Positions 13,945-26,430 of a stretch of DNA of 64,000 nt are shown here, in pieces. Positions within the stretch are counted from its first letter, which is position 1; each line of letters begins with the position of its first letter. This stretch comes from Tetracladium setigerum (taxonomy: Eukaryota; Ascomycota; Leotiomycetes; Helotiales). The DNA is taken from assembly GCA_031472005.1 (NCBI GenBank), contig PZJY01000004.1, positions 1,958,556 to 2,022,555 of the forward strand. The letters run 5' to 3'. Under the pieces are notes generated by a model. That model was not told the origin of the DNA and did no database searches. It saw only the letters and a program-made list of their open reading frames with translations. A program made the translations under genes and the position numbers.

Positions 13945-15593
13945 AGAATATAATAAAGAGGCTTACGAAATATATAATTTATATCTTATATAAGAAATTT
14001 AATATTATTAAATAATTAGCCTTTATATTCTTACGAGAAGTAATTACTTATTATAATATATTGAAAGAAATAATCTCAGACCGAGATAAACTATTTATAT
14101 TTAAGTTTTAAATTACCTTAATTACTTACTTAAGAGTTAAGAGGAAATTATTAATTACTTTTTATTTATAAATAAATAAAGGAATAGAATAAATAAACTA
14201 AATTATTAAAGCTTACTTATCTTATTATATTAATTATAAATAAGATAATTAAGTATTATTACTCTTATTAGCTTAATTCGTATATAATAGCTTAATTATA
14301 AATATTATAAAGGTATTATTATTTTATATTAATTTTAAATATAAAAAGAGTATATATTATAAACTTTATTTAACCGATATTAATAATTAACTTATTAGGA
14401 CCTAAACTAATAAGATTAAATACTTATATACTAAATTAGCCGAGGAGTTATAATTCGTAATAAAAAAAAGTATATTATATTATAATAAAAAGCGTAATTA
14501 AGAGCTAACGTTAAAAGAGGGGATAAAGTTTATCTATTATAATAAAATATTAAGATATAAAGTTTATCTATTATAATAAAATATTAAGATATAAAGATTA
14601 AGCGATAAATTAAATTATAAGAAGCTCGGACTATTTAATATTAAAATAATTAAAGGATAATTAAATTATAAACTCGCTTTATTAAAAAATATAAATATCT
14701 ATTTAATATTTTATATTTCCTTACTCGAGAAAGCATTATTAAGAGCACTATTAGCTCTTAATATATTAATATAACCGGTAAACCTAGAAGTAGAGTACGA
14801 AGTAAAAAAGATCCTAGTTTATAAGCTAATTAAGGGTAAGCCTTATTACTTAATTAAGTAAAAGGATTAATTATAATCTAAGAATTCTTAAGAATTAAAA
14901 ATAAATCTTAATTATTATTATTAATATTAATAGAGTATTATTATTAAATATTACCGGGTCTTAATTTTAAGATTAGAAAGATAAGTTTAAATTAATAAAA
15001 GTAATAAGTAAAACTAGGTCGACTACCGGGTCGACTAGTAAGGGCGTTTCCGTAAGAGCCGGAGTATTAAGTAATTATTACTCCTTTAACCTCTCCTTCT
15101 TTAGCCTTTCCTTTTCCTTTATAACCTTTAACTTATTTAATATTTTTAAATTATAATAAATTATTTCTTAGCCTTATTTCTTTAAGAGATCCTTCTAAGC
15201 CTTTAAGCGATTTAGCTTAGTTATAACTATCGCTACGGCCTCGCGAGTAATTCGAGTTTTAAAAGCTAACCTAACTTCTTCTCTCTTTAAAGTTTTCTAA
15301 TCCGAATTTAATAAATTAATAATATTATATTTATACCCGTAATAAATATATTTATTATATCTTTTCGACTTCTCGTTTAAGATTACGTAAGTCTTGCCGT
15401 GTTTAGAACAATTTGAATAAGGAGATATTTCGGTTCCTCGGGAGTTTATTTAATCGGCGAAAAATTCACGTTCTTTTAATTTCTTTAAATATAAGGGTAA
15501 TATAAGAAAAGAAGGAGATAGCCTTAAGCTATTAGCGATATTTCCTTTAAGATACTTAAGTATAAGGTCTATACTAGTATAAAAGGGGGATAA
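13945..15593 (+). pseudogene. Gypsy integrase-to-3' end fragment
   Basis: It is collinear with the reverse complement of 20272-21832 in the full-length Gypsy, starting in the integrase core just before the region that reads ESSTAEELAF there. It runs into the right LTR at 15594. It contains many stops. It begins at the same Gypsy position as the fragment at 16494. Confidence 0.75.
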
Positions 15594-16025
15594 TATTATA
15601 AACGTAACTTATATTCACGTGAGGAGCTTAAGGCTCGGGAGTATCCTAATAATTAATATAGCTTAATAGCTACTATTATTACTTTATAAAGAACTCTAAT
15701 AATATAAGTTAATTAATAATAAATTAATAAAGAACTACTTAAGTAATCACGTAATAAATCCTAAGGATCTTAAGGATAAGGATATTAAGATCTAAATCCT
15801 CAAGATTTAACGGGATCCCGGATTTTAAGACCTTATATAAGTAATTTAATATTTTATTAAGATAAGGAGCTTCGTGCTTAACTTAATATTTAAATTAAGA
15901 TTATATATTATTTATATTAGCTTATTATATTTATAATTACCCTAGTGATTAACTCCCTTACTTTAATTAGTAAATAAACCCTCGACTACCACCTTACTTC
16001 AGTTAGTGGAATCGGAATCGTGACA
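15594..16025 (+). repeat. Gypsy right LTR (432 bp)
   Basis: It begins TATTATAAAC, ends GTGACA, and is preceded by a purine tract and followed by the TAATA target duplication. It is equal in length to the left LTR at 9347-9778, with differences that are mainly C/T and G/A. Confidence 0.85.
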
Positions 16026-16030
16026 TAATA

Positions 16031-16493
16031 GTTGCAACACTTTCGGCTCTGATAGCTTAAATTGGCTTAAATAGCCTTATTGATTTATAATTAAGCCGAA
16101 TTACTTATAAGTCATAAACGTTATTTAGTACGGACTAAAATTACTCCGTCTTACTTATTAAGTAATTTTAATCGGATTCTTATTATACCATCTTATATTT
16201 AAGGGATTTTAATCGGATTTAATAAGGCCGGCTTATTTCTAAGTTATATTAGTGTTTTAATCGGGATTTTAATTTACCCGTCTTATTATTTAATTAATAA
16301 TTAGTACTTTTAGTATATCGGATTAAGCCGATACTATCGGATTCTACCGATTCACTATCATTATATAAATCACTAGGATTCCCTTAAGGATATCTCTTTT
16401 AATCAAGCACATTAAACACTTTAATACTTCCACTGCACTTTAAATCATTTAAATCACTTAATTACTCATATTATCATTTATCTGATTCCAACA
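16031..16493 (+). repeat. Copia 3' LTR, second part
   Basis: It continues the LTR broken at 9346, after the second TAATA. From 16115 it repeats positions 1-394. It ends CCAACA at 16493, directly against a Gypsy fragment. Confidence 0.8.
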
Positions 16494-18544
16494 ATAATAA
16501 AGAGGCTTACGAAATATATAATTTATATCTTATATAAGGAATCTAGTACTACCGAAGAGTTAGCCTTTACTTTTTTATAAGAAGTAATTACTTATTTTAA
16601 AGAAATAGTCTTAAATTAAGATAAGCTCTTTATATTTAAGTTTTAAATTATCTTAATTACTTAAGAATTAAGAGGAAATTATTAATAGCCTTTTATTTAT
16701 AAATAAATAAAGGAATAAAATAAATAAATTAAGTTATTAAGGCTTACTTATATTATTATATTAATTATAAATACGATAATTAAGTATTATTACTCTTATT
16801 AGCTTAGTTTAGATATAATAACTCGATTATAAATATTATAAAAGTATTATTATTCTATATTAATTTTAAGTATAAATTAAGTATATATTACGAATTATAT
16901 TCGATAACTATTAATAATTAACTAGCTAAAACTTAAATTAATAAAATTAAATACTTATATATTAAATTAATTAAGGAGCTAGCTATAATTTATAATAAAA
17001 AAGAATATATTTTATTATAATAATAAGTATAATTAAGAGCTAATATTAAAAGAGGGGAATAAAGTTTACTTGTTATAATAAAATATTAAAATATAAAGAC
17101 TAAGTAATAAATTAAATTATAAGAAACTTAAGCTATTTAAAATTAAAATAATTAAAGGATAATTAAATTATAAACTTACTTTATTTAATATTTTATATCT
17201 CTCTCCTCGAGAAAGTATTATTGTTAGTAGTATTACTAGCTCTTAATATATTAATAAAATTAATAAACTTAAAAGTATAAAATAAAGTAAAAAAAATCTT
17301 AAATTACAAGCTAATTAAGAATAAACTTTATAACTTAATTAAGTAAAAAAATACTTATAATTTAAGAATTTTTAAGAATTAAAAGTAAATCTTAATTATT
17401 ACTAGATATTAATAAAGTATTACTATTAAATATTATTAAGTCTTAATTTTAAGATTAAAAAAATAAGTTTAAATTAATAAAAGTAATAAGTAAAATTAAG
17501 TTAATTACTAGGTTAATTAATAAGGCTATTTCTATAAGGGCTAGAGTATAGAGCGACTTTTATTCCTCCTCTCTCTTCTTTTCTATACTTTTTATCTTTA
17601 ACTTTTCTCTTTCTTCTTTTTTTAACGCCTTTAAAGTATTAAGCTTATTTAAGGAATTTAAGCTGGTAATAATTATCTTTTATTACTTTTAATAAAAGAA
17701 GTATTTTTATTTTTTAATTAAAGGATTTTTGTTATTACCTCCTCTTCCTTTATATTTAGTCTCTTAGTTTAAGAATTAAGACTCTCTTAATTTAATATAA
17801 TTAATATTTAATTTATAATGTAAATATTATATATCTCATTTAAATAAATATATCAATTATAATAAGTTAATTTAAGATTATAAGGTAAAGTATATTCTTT
17901 ATATTTTATAAATTTATAATAAGTATAAAGTATTATAATTTTTTAAATATTTTAAATTTATTATTTAAGAGTAATATATTTAGTATATTTAATTAAGTAT
18001 TTAAGTAATATATTAAAGGAAGAAGAGGAAGGTTATAAGCTATTAGCGATATTTCCTTTAAGATACTTAAGTATAAGGTTTATATTAATATAAAAGGGGA
18101 TAATATTATAAATATAACTTATAAGCTTATAAGGAGCTTAAGGCTTAGGAGTAATATAATAATTAGTATAGCTTAATAAATTATTATTATTACTTTATAA
18201 AGAACTTTAATAATAAAATTAAATTAAAAGGAAATTAGTAAGGAATTACTTAAGTAATTATATAATATACTTATTAAATAATCTTATAAGCGCGCGCACT
18301 TTATTAAATATCTTATAAGGCTTATATAATAATTTAAGTAATAAGAAGGTTTTTATATAAGTAAGATAATATTTTATTAAATAAAGAGCTTTATACTTAA
18401 CTTGATATTTAAATTAAGATTATATATTATATTTATTAGCTTATTATTTTTATAATTACCTTAATAATTAACTTCCTTACTTTAACTTATAAATAAACCC
18501 TCGACTTTAATCTCTCTTCTATTAGTGAGATAGGAATTGTGACA
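16494..18544 (+). mobile_element. Truncated Gypsy copy (integrase end plus 3' LTR)
   Basis: It starts in the same integrase position as the fragment at 13945 and runs to a 441-bp LTR at 18104-18544, with the purine tract aaaaggggataa before it. It is more strongly AT-biased than the other copies, suggesting it is older or more heavily mutated. The left part is absent; a Copia LTR ends at its first base, as if Copia had inserted here and the rest lay beyond the window's left edge. Confidence 0.75.
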
Positions 18545-18650
18545 GCTTATTGTTTTTGTGCTTACCCCAGTGATTGACTTCCTTACTTCGACTTGCAAAT
18601 AAACCCTCGACTTCGATCTCTCTTCTGTTAGTGAGATAGGAATCGTGACA
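18545..18650 (+). repeat. Gypsy LTR 3' tail, not RIP-altered
   Basis: It repeats the last 106 bases of the LTR that ends at 18544, but keeps TG and CA dinucleotides (for example TGCTTACCCCAGTGATTGAC). It ends GTGACA at 18650. It is a truncated second LTR end in tandem with the first. Confidence 0.7.
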
Positions 18651-18868
18651 CTATTATCCTAGTAACTAGTCTACTGCTATACCTGTGATCCGCTCTCTGC
18701 CGACGAATACTAACCTGACTTAGCTGTTTACTCTCGAGTAAATAGTGACTATTACATATAAGCTATTTATATATTTATTTATAATATAAGCTATTCTTTT
18801 CCTACTCCGTATATACCCTATTATATTCTTATTAGTATATAGAGTAAAGTTAGTATGTATTATTAAAA
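18651..18868. other. Short spacer with a repeat shared with 26,595-26,665
   Basis: It holds no gene. About 60 bases around 18697-18755 (gaatactaacctgacttagc and on to agtgactattaca) recur with changes near 26598-26665, on the other flank of the full-length Gypsy. Confidence 0.5.
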
Positions 18869-18873
18869 GTTAC

Positions 18874-19200
18874 TGTTGGGAAACTAGCAATCATGAATCG
18901 GGACAACCTAATAGACATTGTTTCACGACTCAGGACTTCGGAACTAGAAGTGAGTCGTACATGTTACAGCAAGGAGGAGAGGCATAGATAGGATTATCCC
19001 AGGACAAGTGGATCAGGTTTCGTACGAGTCACTAGTAGGGTAGATATAAGATAGTTATCCCCTTCGTACGAAGAGAAGGGGATATACCGAATATACCTTT
19101 TGAACACGACACCTGCTTAGAATCGCACACCTGTTTTGTTCTATGTTCGTTATCACCCATTTGATACTGTAAAGCTTTACCTTGAGGATATCAACCATCA
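18874..19200 (+). repeat. Solo LTR with GTTAC target duplication
   Basis: A 327-bp unit beginning TGTTGGGAAAC and ending AACCATCA is flanked on both sides by GTTAC (18869-18873 and 19201-19205). TG...CA ends and a 5-bp direct repeat mark a solo LTR left by LTR-LTR recombination. It is not related to the Copia or Gypsy LTRs nearby by eye. Its base composition is normal, without the TpA excess of its neighbours, so it either inserted late or escaped RIP. Strand is assumed. Confidence 0.8.
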
Positions 19201-19312
19201 GTTACTTTATCCTAGTCTACTAGTAGCGCGGGTATACTTATATCTATATTAGTAGTAAGTATAAAGAAAGAGTCTCTTATTTATTATAGCTACGCTATCT
19301 TCTAGGCTATTT

Positions 19313-19351
19313 TGTTACGAACGTGACTTGTGTTCACGTGAGGAGCCTGAG
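19313..19351 (+). repeat. Gypsy LTR stub (first 39 bp)
   Basis: It begins TGTTACGAACGTGACTTG and breaks off after GAGCCTGAG, where an LTR in the opposite orientation starts. It is the exact inverted counterpart of 19745-19783 apart from a base or two. Confidence 0.8.
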
Positions 19352-19783
19352 TGTCACGATTCCGATTCCACTAACTGAAGTGAGGTCGTAGTCGAGGGTT
19401 TATTTGCTAGTTAGAGCAAGGAAGTCAATCACTGGGTGATCACAAATATAAACAAGCTGATGTAAATAATGTATGATCCTGATTTAAATACTAAGTTGAG
19501 CACGAAGCTCTCTATCTAATGAAATAACTAAACTACTTATACTAAGTCATATAATCCCGGATCCTCTAGATCTTAAGGATCTGGATCCCAGGATCTATAT
19601 CCCCAAGATCCCCAGGATCCATCACGTGATTACCTGAGCAATTACTACTAATCTTTTCCCATGACTAACTATGTTACTGGAGTTCTCTGTGGAGTAGTAA
19701 TGGCAGGCCACTAAGCTGTGCCTATTACTATGCTGCTCCCGAGCCTCAGGCTCCTCACGTGCACACAAGTCACGTTCGTAACA
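19352..19783 (-). repeat. Gypsy solo LTR, minus orientation, not RIP-altered
   Basis: It is a 432-bp LTR reading TGTCACGATTCC to GTTCGTAACA on the plus strand. It is the same subfamily as the LTRs at 9347 and 15594, but retains CA and TG dinucleotides throughout. It has no internal region beside it. No clear target duplication is seen, and the left side is an inverted LTR stub. Confidence 0.8.
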
Positions 19784-19827
19784 CTACTATTTAGGGGACA
19801 CGCTTTTATTATATATAGGCAGTATAT

Positions 19828-20271
19828 TGTCACGGTTCCGATTCCACTAACTGAAGTGAGGTCGAAATCGAGGGTTTATTTGTAAGTCAAAGTAAGAATA
19901 TTAATCACCGGGTGATCATAAGTAAGAACAAGCTAATATTAATAATATATAATCTTAATTTAAATACTAAGTTAAGCACGAAGCTCTTATTTAATAAAAT
20001 ACTATTCCTCCTTATATAAATACCTTCGTTACACTTAAAGTCTTAAACTATAAAGTCTTAAATATTAAAGTCCGACTCCATTATTTAAACTCCTTACTTA
20101 GCGGACTCTATCACGTGATTAATTAATACTATTACTAATCTTTTCTTATAATTAAATTAAGTTATTAAAGTTCTTTATAAAGTAATAATAATAAGCCACT
20201 TAGCTATACTAATTATTATAATACTCCCGAGCCTTAAGCTCCTCACGTGCATACAAGTCACGTTCGTAACA
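19828..20271 (-). repeat. Gypsy LTR (element 3' end)
   Basis: It is a 444-bp LTR, TGTCACGG to GTAACA on the plus strand, preceded by TATAT. It differs from its partner at 25982-26425 by scattered transitions only, as far as read. Its middle part differs from the 432-bp LTR subfamily. Confidence 0.9.
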
Positions 20272-23200
20272 CTATCCCCCTTCCGTCCTAATATGGACCC
20301 CACACTTAAATATATTAAAGGAAACATTACTAATAGCTTAAGGCTATCTTCTTCTTTCATTATATTATCTATTTATTATTAAAAATTAAAAGAGCGTCTC
20401 GCGCTAGCAATACGCATTAAGAAATCGGGTCGTGTGGCCGAAACGTATTCGTATTATAAGAAAACTTATAAGAAGTGTTTTCTAAATATTTAGGAATTAA
20501 GTCGCTATTCCGAATATATTCATTCCAAACGGCCTTACGATACTAAGGGTTATATTATTATTCGAGCCCGTCCCTCCGTGGTGTGTAAGTTCTTCTAAGG
20601 GGCAGCGCGTAAGCGTTGCCTTTTAAGGCCTACGAATCCCGTGGAAATTAATTTAACTTTTAAGAGCGAACTATTTCTATAGCTTCCGACTCCGGAGGAT
20701 ATTAATTTCGTTCCCGACTCTCCTAGGCATAAGTTCTAAGTGGCTCTATTCGAAAGCTCGGAGCCGGTTTCCTTATCGGTCGCTACGGAATCTATTTTAC
20801 CCGCTTTTATCGTTTTAGATATTTAATCGCCTCCCCTTTAATCTTCGAGGTCGGGCCAGGTAAGAGGTAATAATAATACTCTATTAATATCCGGTGGCAA
20901 TTAAGATTTATTTTTAGCTCTTAAGAATTCTTAGATTATAAGTAATCCTTCCATTTAATTAGGTAATGAAGTTTATTCTTAATTAGCTTATAATCTAGGA
21001 TTTTCTTTACTTTATACTTTACTTCTAGGTTTACCGGTTATATCGGTGTATTAAGAGCTAATGGTGCTCTTAATAATGCTTTTTCGAGAAGGGATATATA
21101 AAATATTAAATAAATATTTATATTCTTTAATAGAGCGAGTTCGTAATTTAAACGTCCTTTAACGGTCTTAATTCTAAATAATCTAAGTTTCTTATAATCT
21201 AATTTATCGCTTAATCTTTCTATTTTAATATTCCGTCGTAATAAATAGACTTTATCCCCCTCTTTTAGCTTTAGCTCTTAATTACGCTTTTTATTATAAT
21301 ATAATGCACTCTTTTTTACCACGAATCGTAATTCCTTAACTAATTTAATATATAAGCGTTTAATCTTATTAATTTAAGTCTTAGCTAGCTAATTATCGAT
21401 ATCTATTAAATAAGGTTTATAATATACACTCTTCTTATAACCGAAATTTATATAAAATAGTGATACCTTCGTAATGTTTATAATCGAGCTATTATATACG
21501 AATTAAGCTAACGGAAGTAATAATACCTAATTATCCTATTTATAATTAATATAATAACGCAAGTAAGCCTTAATGACTTAGTTTATTTATTCCGTTCCTC
21601 CGTTTATTTATAAGTGGAAGGCGATTAATAATTTCCTCTTAACTCTTAAGTAAGTAATTAAGGTAATCTAAAACTTAAACGTAAAGAGTTTATCTCGGTC
21701 TAAGACTATCTCTTTTAATATATCGTAATGAGTAACCACTTCTTATAAGAATGCGAAGGCTAACTCTTCGGCGGTGCTAGATTCTTTATATAAGATATAA
21801 ATTATATATTTCGTAAGCCTCTCTATTATAATTAGAATCGAGTTATAAGCGATTCCTATTATTAAATCTCTTAAAAGTGATAATTTAACGATGAAATCTT
21901 ATTAAATCGATTTTTAAGGTATCTCTAATATAAGTATTATTCTTATTAATCTATAAGGTGCGTGCCTTATAACTTTATTACGGATATACACGTTACACTA
22001 ACTAACTACTTCTTTAATTAAAGTAATAGCTTAATTAACGTAAAAGTAATATTTAAGTCTTTATAAGGTCTTACGGCTTCCTTAATGTCCGTGAGCCGGG
22101 GCCTTATAATAATTTCCGACGAATTCTCGAGCGTAATAATCTAATATAACTAGTTTACCCTTATAATAGTCTATATATTCTAAATCTTTTCCTTAGGCCT
22201 TAAGGATTTCGTCTATAAACGGTCCGGAGACTCTAATAAGGAGAGCGATCTCTTTAATACTAGGGATAAGGTCTCTATCGTCGTTTTCCTTAAATATCGC
22301 GATCTCCTTATAGACTTTACTTCCTTCGTATCTTAATAATTTATTAAGAGCGTCCGCGATAACGTTATTAAATCCCTTAATGTATTTAATTATTAAATCG
22401 AATTAAGAAAGTTCCTTAGCTTATCTAGCTAATCTCTTATTATCGAGAACTTTCGTAATTATAAAAGTTCTTAAGTTTATATAATTAATATAAATTATTA
22501 TTAGAAATTTAACTCCTTAAAGGTAAATTTTCTAATATCTTAAGGCTTTAATAATAGTTATAAGTTCCTTCTTATAAATATCGTAGTTTTATTCCGCTAA
22601 CGAGTGGGTTTCGGAGTAGTATATTATAAGATATAGTTTTCCGTTTTCGTTAGGTTAAAGGTATATAGCTCTTACGTATATATTTAAGGCGTCTATTTAA
22701 AGAATACTAGGTCGATCTTTATAGAAGTTATTAATCACGGGTTCTTTTATAAATCGTTTCTTAAGTTCCTCGAAGGCGGCCTTCTCCTCCGGCCTTATTA
22801 GGAAGGGTATATCCTTCCTAATGAGTCGTATAAGGGGGGCAACGATTCTTAAGTATCCTTTAATGAATTATCGGCTAAAGTTACTAATTCTTAAAAAGGA
22901 TTATATATCTTTAATATTCTAAGGTTCGGGCTATTCTTTAATAGCTTTAATTTTCTTAGGATCGATGCTCATAGATCCGGGTCGGATAATATATCTTAAA
23001 AATAAGGTTTCCGTGACTCCGAATTCACATTTATTAAGTTTAAGTTTAGAATCCACTTTAAGCAAAGCGTCTAGGATTAACTTAATATATCGTTCGTGAT
23101 CTTTAACTCGTTCTAAGTAAACGATTATATTATTAAGATAATAAATTATAAATTTCCCTAAGTATTCTCGTAAGATATTATTATTTTATCGCTAATAAGT

Positions 23201-25981
23201 TATAAGCGTATTAATTAATTTAAAGGGTATAACCGTTTATTTATAAAGTCCGGAAGGAATAAGGAATATAATTATCTATTTATATCCTTCCTTAATTCGG
23301 ATTAAATTAAACGAACTTCTCTAATTTAATTTAATGAATATTATTACTTTAGCTAGCTTATCCCGCAGGTATTAAGCGTTTAATAATGGATATTAGTCCC
23401 GTATCGTAGCGTTATTAAGCTCCCGATAATCGTTATAAGGTCGCTTATTAGGGTCGTCCTTCTTATAAGCGATTAATATATTACTAGATATTAAAGACTT
23501 AGATAATCTAACTTATCCTTTCTTAAGTGCTAATTAAACGAATACTTTTAACGTCTTAATAGTATCGTATCGGTGTCGGCGTAATTTCTATATAAGAGGT
23601 TTCCTTCCTTCCTTTAAGTTTATTTTATAATCTTATAATTAATATTCGGGTAAGGCTTTAAAGTCTTCCGGGTTTTCGAATAATCTTAAATATTTTTTAT
23701 ATTATACGGGGATTTCCTTCTCGCTCTAGCTAGCGTCCCGTGGAGGACTCTTTATATCTTTAAGATATCCGGTGGCGTCTTTAAATAAGGTGGCGTAAAC
23801 CTCGCTCCGGCTATATAATTATTATTACGAACCTTAATAGTTATAACGTTTAAATCGTATAGTCTTCTTAACCTAATCGATCTCGGGGTTATATTCCTTA
23901 ATCCACGGCATACTTAAGATAATATCGTGGTCTCTTATTAATGTAATGTCGAACTAGATATTCGTAATGTGTCCTCCGGGGGATAATAGTTTTAATAAAA
24001 TAATTCCTTAATTAATTATTTTATTATTTCCTTTTACTTTAGTTCTATTTATCACTTATAATTTATAAGGTATAATAATCGTAAAAGGAATATTAATTTT
24101 AATAACTTCTTTAAAAGAGATAAAATTTCTTATTACTCTTAAATCGATTATAACTTTAATTAGTTTCCCTCGTAGTTTTATTTTTACGGTGATTTATTCA
24201 TTTCTTATAATAGCGTAAACTTCCTTTAATTTTCCTAATACTTCCACGACCCTTTAATCGTTAAATAAGTTTATTTATATCTTAAGGTAAGTAGTCCATT
24301 CCACTAATCGATAAGGAGTGTTAACTCTTAAAGTGTAAGGGGCAACCGATCCTATATCTTATATAGCGTACTTAAAGGATTAATATAAGAACGTTCGAAT
24401 CTTCCTCTAAGTCCGCTCCTAATTAACGATTCGGGTCACCTCCTACTCGTCTCCTAATTTTAAAATATCTTTTAACTTATAAATAACTTCCTTAATATAT
24501 AACTATTTAATCGTAGCTCGGTTAGTCCTAATATCGTAGAAATAAATTCTATTAATATCTCGATACGACACGAGATATTCCTTTCCTTCGATAAGCTTAT
24601 AACCGGTGGTTTCCTAGTTTATAACTTATAGTTCTCCTCCGATCTATCTCCACCGGTTTCCATTTATTCCTACTCTTACGAAGAATTATCGTTCTCCGAC
24701 CTATAGTTCAGCCACTATTACTAGTTCCGCTTCTCCGTTTAAGCCGTCGGATTTAAACTTAGATCCGGGTTTAGACTTAAAAGAAATCTCTCTAAATATT
24801 ATATTATTAATTAAGTTATATTAAGATTAATATACGAGTAGCGTGTCGGTGCTACTATACTTAATGATAAGGTTACTCTATCTAAAATCTTAAGATAGTT
24901 CTTCCTTAATAAGAACCTTATTTATAATAGCGATCCTTTTCCGTGGAAAAGCGTTATTTAATCGAGTTCTCTACTTTTTAAGATAATTAGCGGCCCGATA
25001 GCCAACTTATCCACACTTATAATAGAGTTAGTTTTCTCGGCGGCGTTTCTTTTCTTCCGCCGAAAGTGATTTTTAGCCTTTCTAAGTCGTATTAACTTAA
25101 TGAGAACGTCCCTAGTTTTAGCCTTAATAATATAATTTCCTCCGTTAGCTATTATTAAGTCTTCGTTCCTTATCGTCCCTCCTCCCTTAACTATTCCCTT
25201 TCCTAGCTTCGTATAACCGATTATCTAATTAAATAACGTGTTTAATTAAGGTATTTAAGTTTAAGAATAGTCCTCCTAACCTAACGAGTTCTTCTTTAAG
25301 GTAGGGTTTTAATCCTCTTTTATAAAGTTTTAAAAGGGCTATAACGTCCTATCTAGTTTTAGCTTTATAACGTTAGAATTTAATGGAGTAGTTTATAATA
25401 AATCCGTTTTACTTATAATCTAATAATTTCCGAATTATAACTTAAATTACGTCGAAGTCTCTAAATATCTTTCTAATTTCTTCTTTAAATCCTTCCTAGC
25501 TTTTAAAGATAACTTAAGTCTTAGCTATCATTTTTCTATTAGTCCGATACTTATAAAAGTCTATAAGGAATAATTTTATCTAATCTTAAGCAATTAACTT
25601 AAGGAAAGAGGCCGCGTAAAGGCTCTTAGCGAAAATAGTAACGAATTTCTCTTCATTAAAAGAGAAGTAGATTTCTATTTAAAGGATAAAAGCATTTAAA
25701 CTTTTTCTAATGCCGTTGAACTTATCGGGTTAAGAAACTCGTATAGCTTCTTTAAGTTTAAAAGGAGCTAAATTATCTTCTCCGTTATTAAAGTCATTAT
25801 CGTCGTCGACATCTATCTTATCGCTAGCGCTAGGGGCGTCCTCGGGTTCCTTCCCTTTAAGACTACCACTACTAGCTAGGGTAAGGTCGATTTTACTAGC
25901 GTTAATACTAGCGCTACTAGTGTTTCCGGTTATAAGGGCTATTATTAATATTATTCTTACTTTAATAAATGGTACTTAAAG

Positions 25982-26425
25982 TGTCACGGTTCCGATTCCA
26001 CTAACTAAAGTGAGGTTAAAATCAAGGGTTTATTTATAAGTCAAAGTAAGAATATTAATCACCGGGTAATTATAAGTAAGAATAAGCTAATATTAATAAT
26101 ATATAATCCTAATTTAAATATTAAGTTAAGCACGAAGCTCCTATTTAATAAAATACTATTCCTCCTTATATAAATACCTTCGTTACACTTAAAGTCTCGA
26201 ATTATAAAGTCCTAGATATTAGAGTCCGACTCCATTATTTAAACTCCTTACTTAGCGGACTCCATTACGTGATTAACTAATGCTATTACTAATCTTTTCC
26301 TATAATTAAACTAAGTTATTAGAGTTCTTTATGGAGTAGTAATAATAAGCCACTTAGCTGTACCAATTGCTATGATGCTCCCGAGCCTCAGGCTCCTCAC
26401 GTGCACACAAGTCACGTTCATAACA
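25982..26425 (-). repeat. Gypsy LTR (element 5' end)
   Basis: It is a 444-bp LTR, TGTCACGG to CATAACA on the plus strand, followed by the TATAT duplication. Compared with the left LTR it shows changes such as gaag to aaag and cgaaatcgag to taaaatcaag, all transitions of the RIP type. Confidence 0.9.
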
Positions 26426-26430
26426 TATAT

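Larger units (their letters stand above)
9347..16025 (+). mobile_element. Gypsy element nested in the Copia LTR, internally rearranged
   Basis: Both ends are 432-bp LTRs in the same orientation (9347-9778 and 15594-16025) flanked by the 5-bp direct repeat TAATA (9342-9346 and 16026-16030). A purine tract (aaaagggggataa) precedes the right LTR. Only the first 250 bases of the internal region (9779-10028) and the last 1.65 kb (13945-15593) are Gypsy. The middle has been replaced by an inverted Copia LTR (10029-10403), AT-rich DNA of unknown origin and two host gene relics (11366-13747). The missing gag-RT part probably sits at 395-2961 in reverse orientation. Confidence 0.75.
19828..26425 (-). 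mobile_element. Full-length Gypsy retrotransposon (RIP-inactivated)
   Basis: Two 444-bp LTRs (19828-20271, 25982-26425) and the target duplication TATAT (19823-19827, 26426-26430) bound a 6.6-kb element in minus orientation. A purine tract (GGAAGGGGGATAG on the minus strand) lies inside the left LTR, which is the element's 3' LTR. RT: near 23109-23153 the minus strand reads YYLNNIIVYLER, the YLDD box with both Asp codons changed to Asn by G-to-A. Integrase: near 21,440-21,760 it reads VLDRDKLFTFKF and later AYLRYYINY, with stops where Gln or Trp are usual. No frame is intact. Confidence 0.9.

Noticed and set aside
20175..20360. 61-codon open frame on the minus strand
   Set aside because: It straddles the Gypsy LTR and internal junction and is an accident of the repeat sequence.
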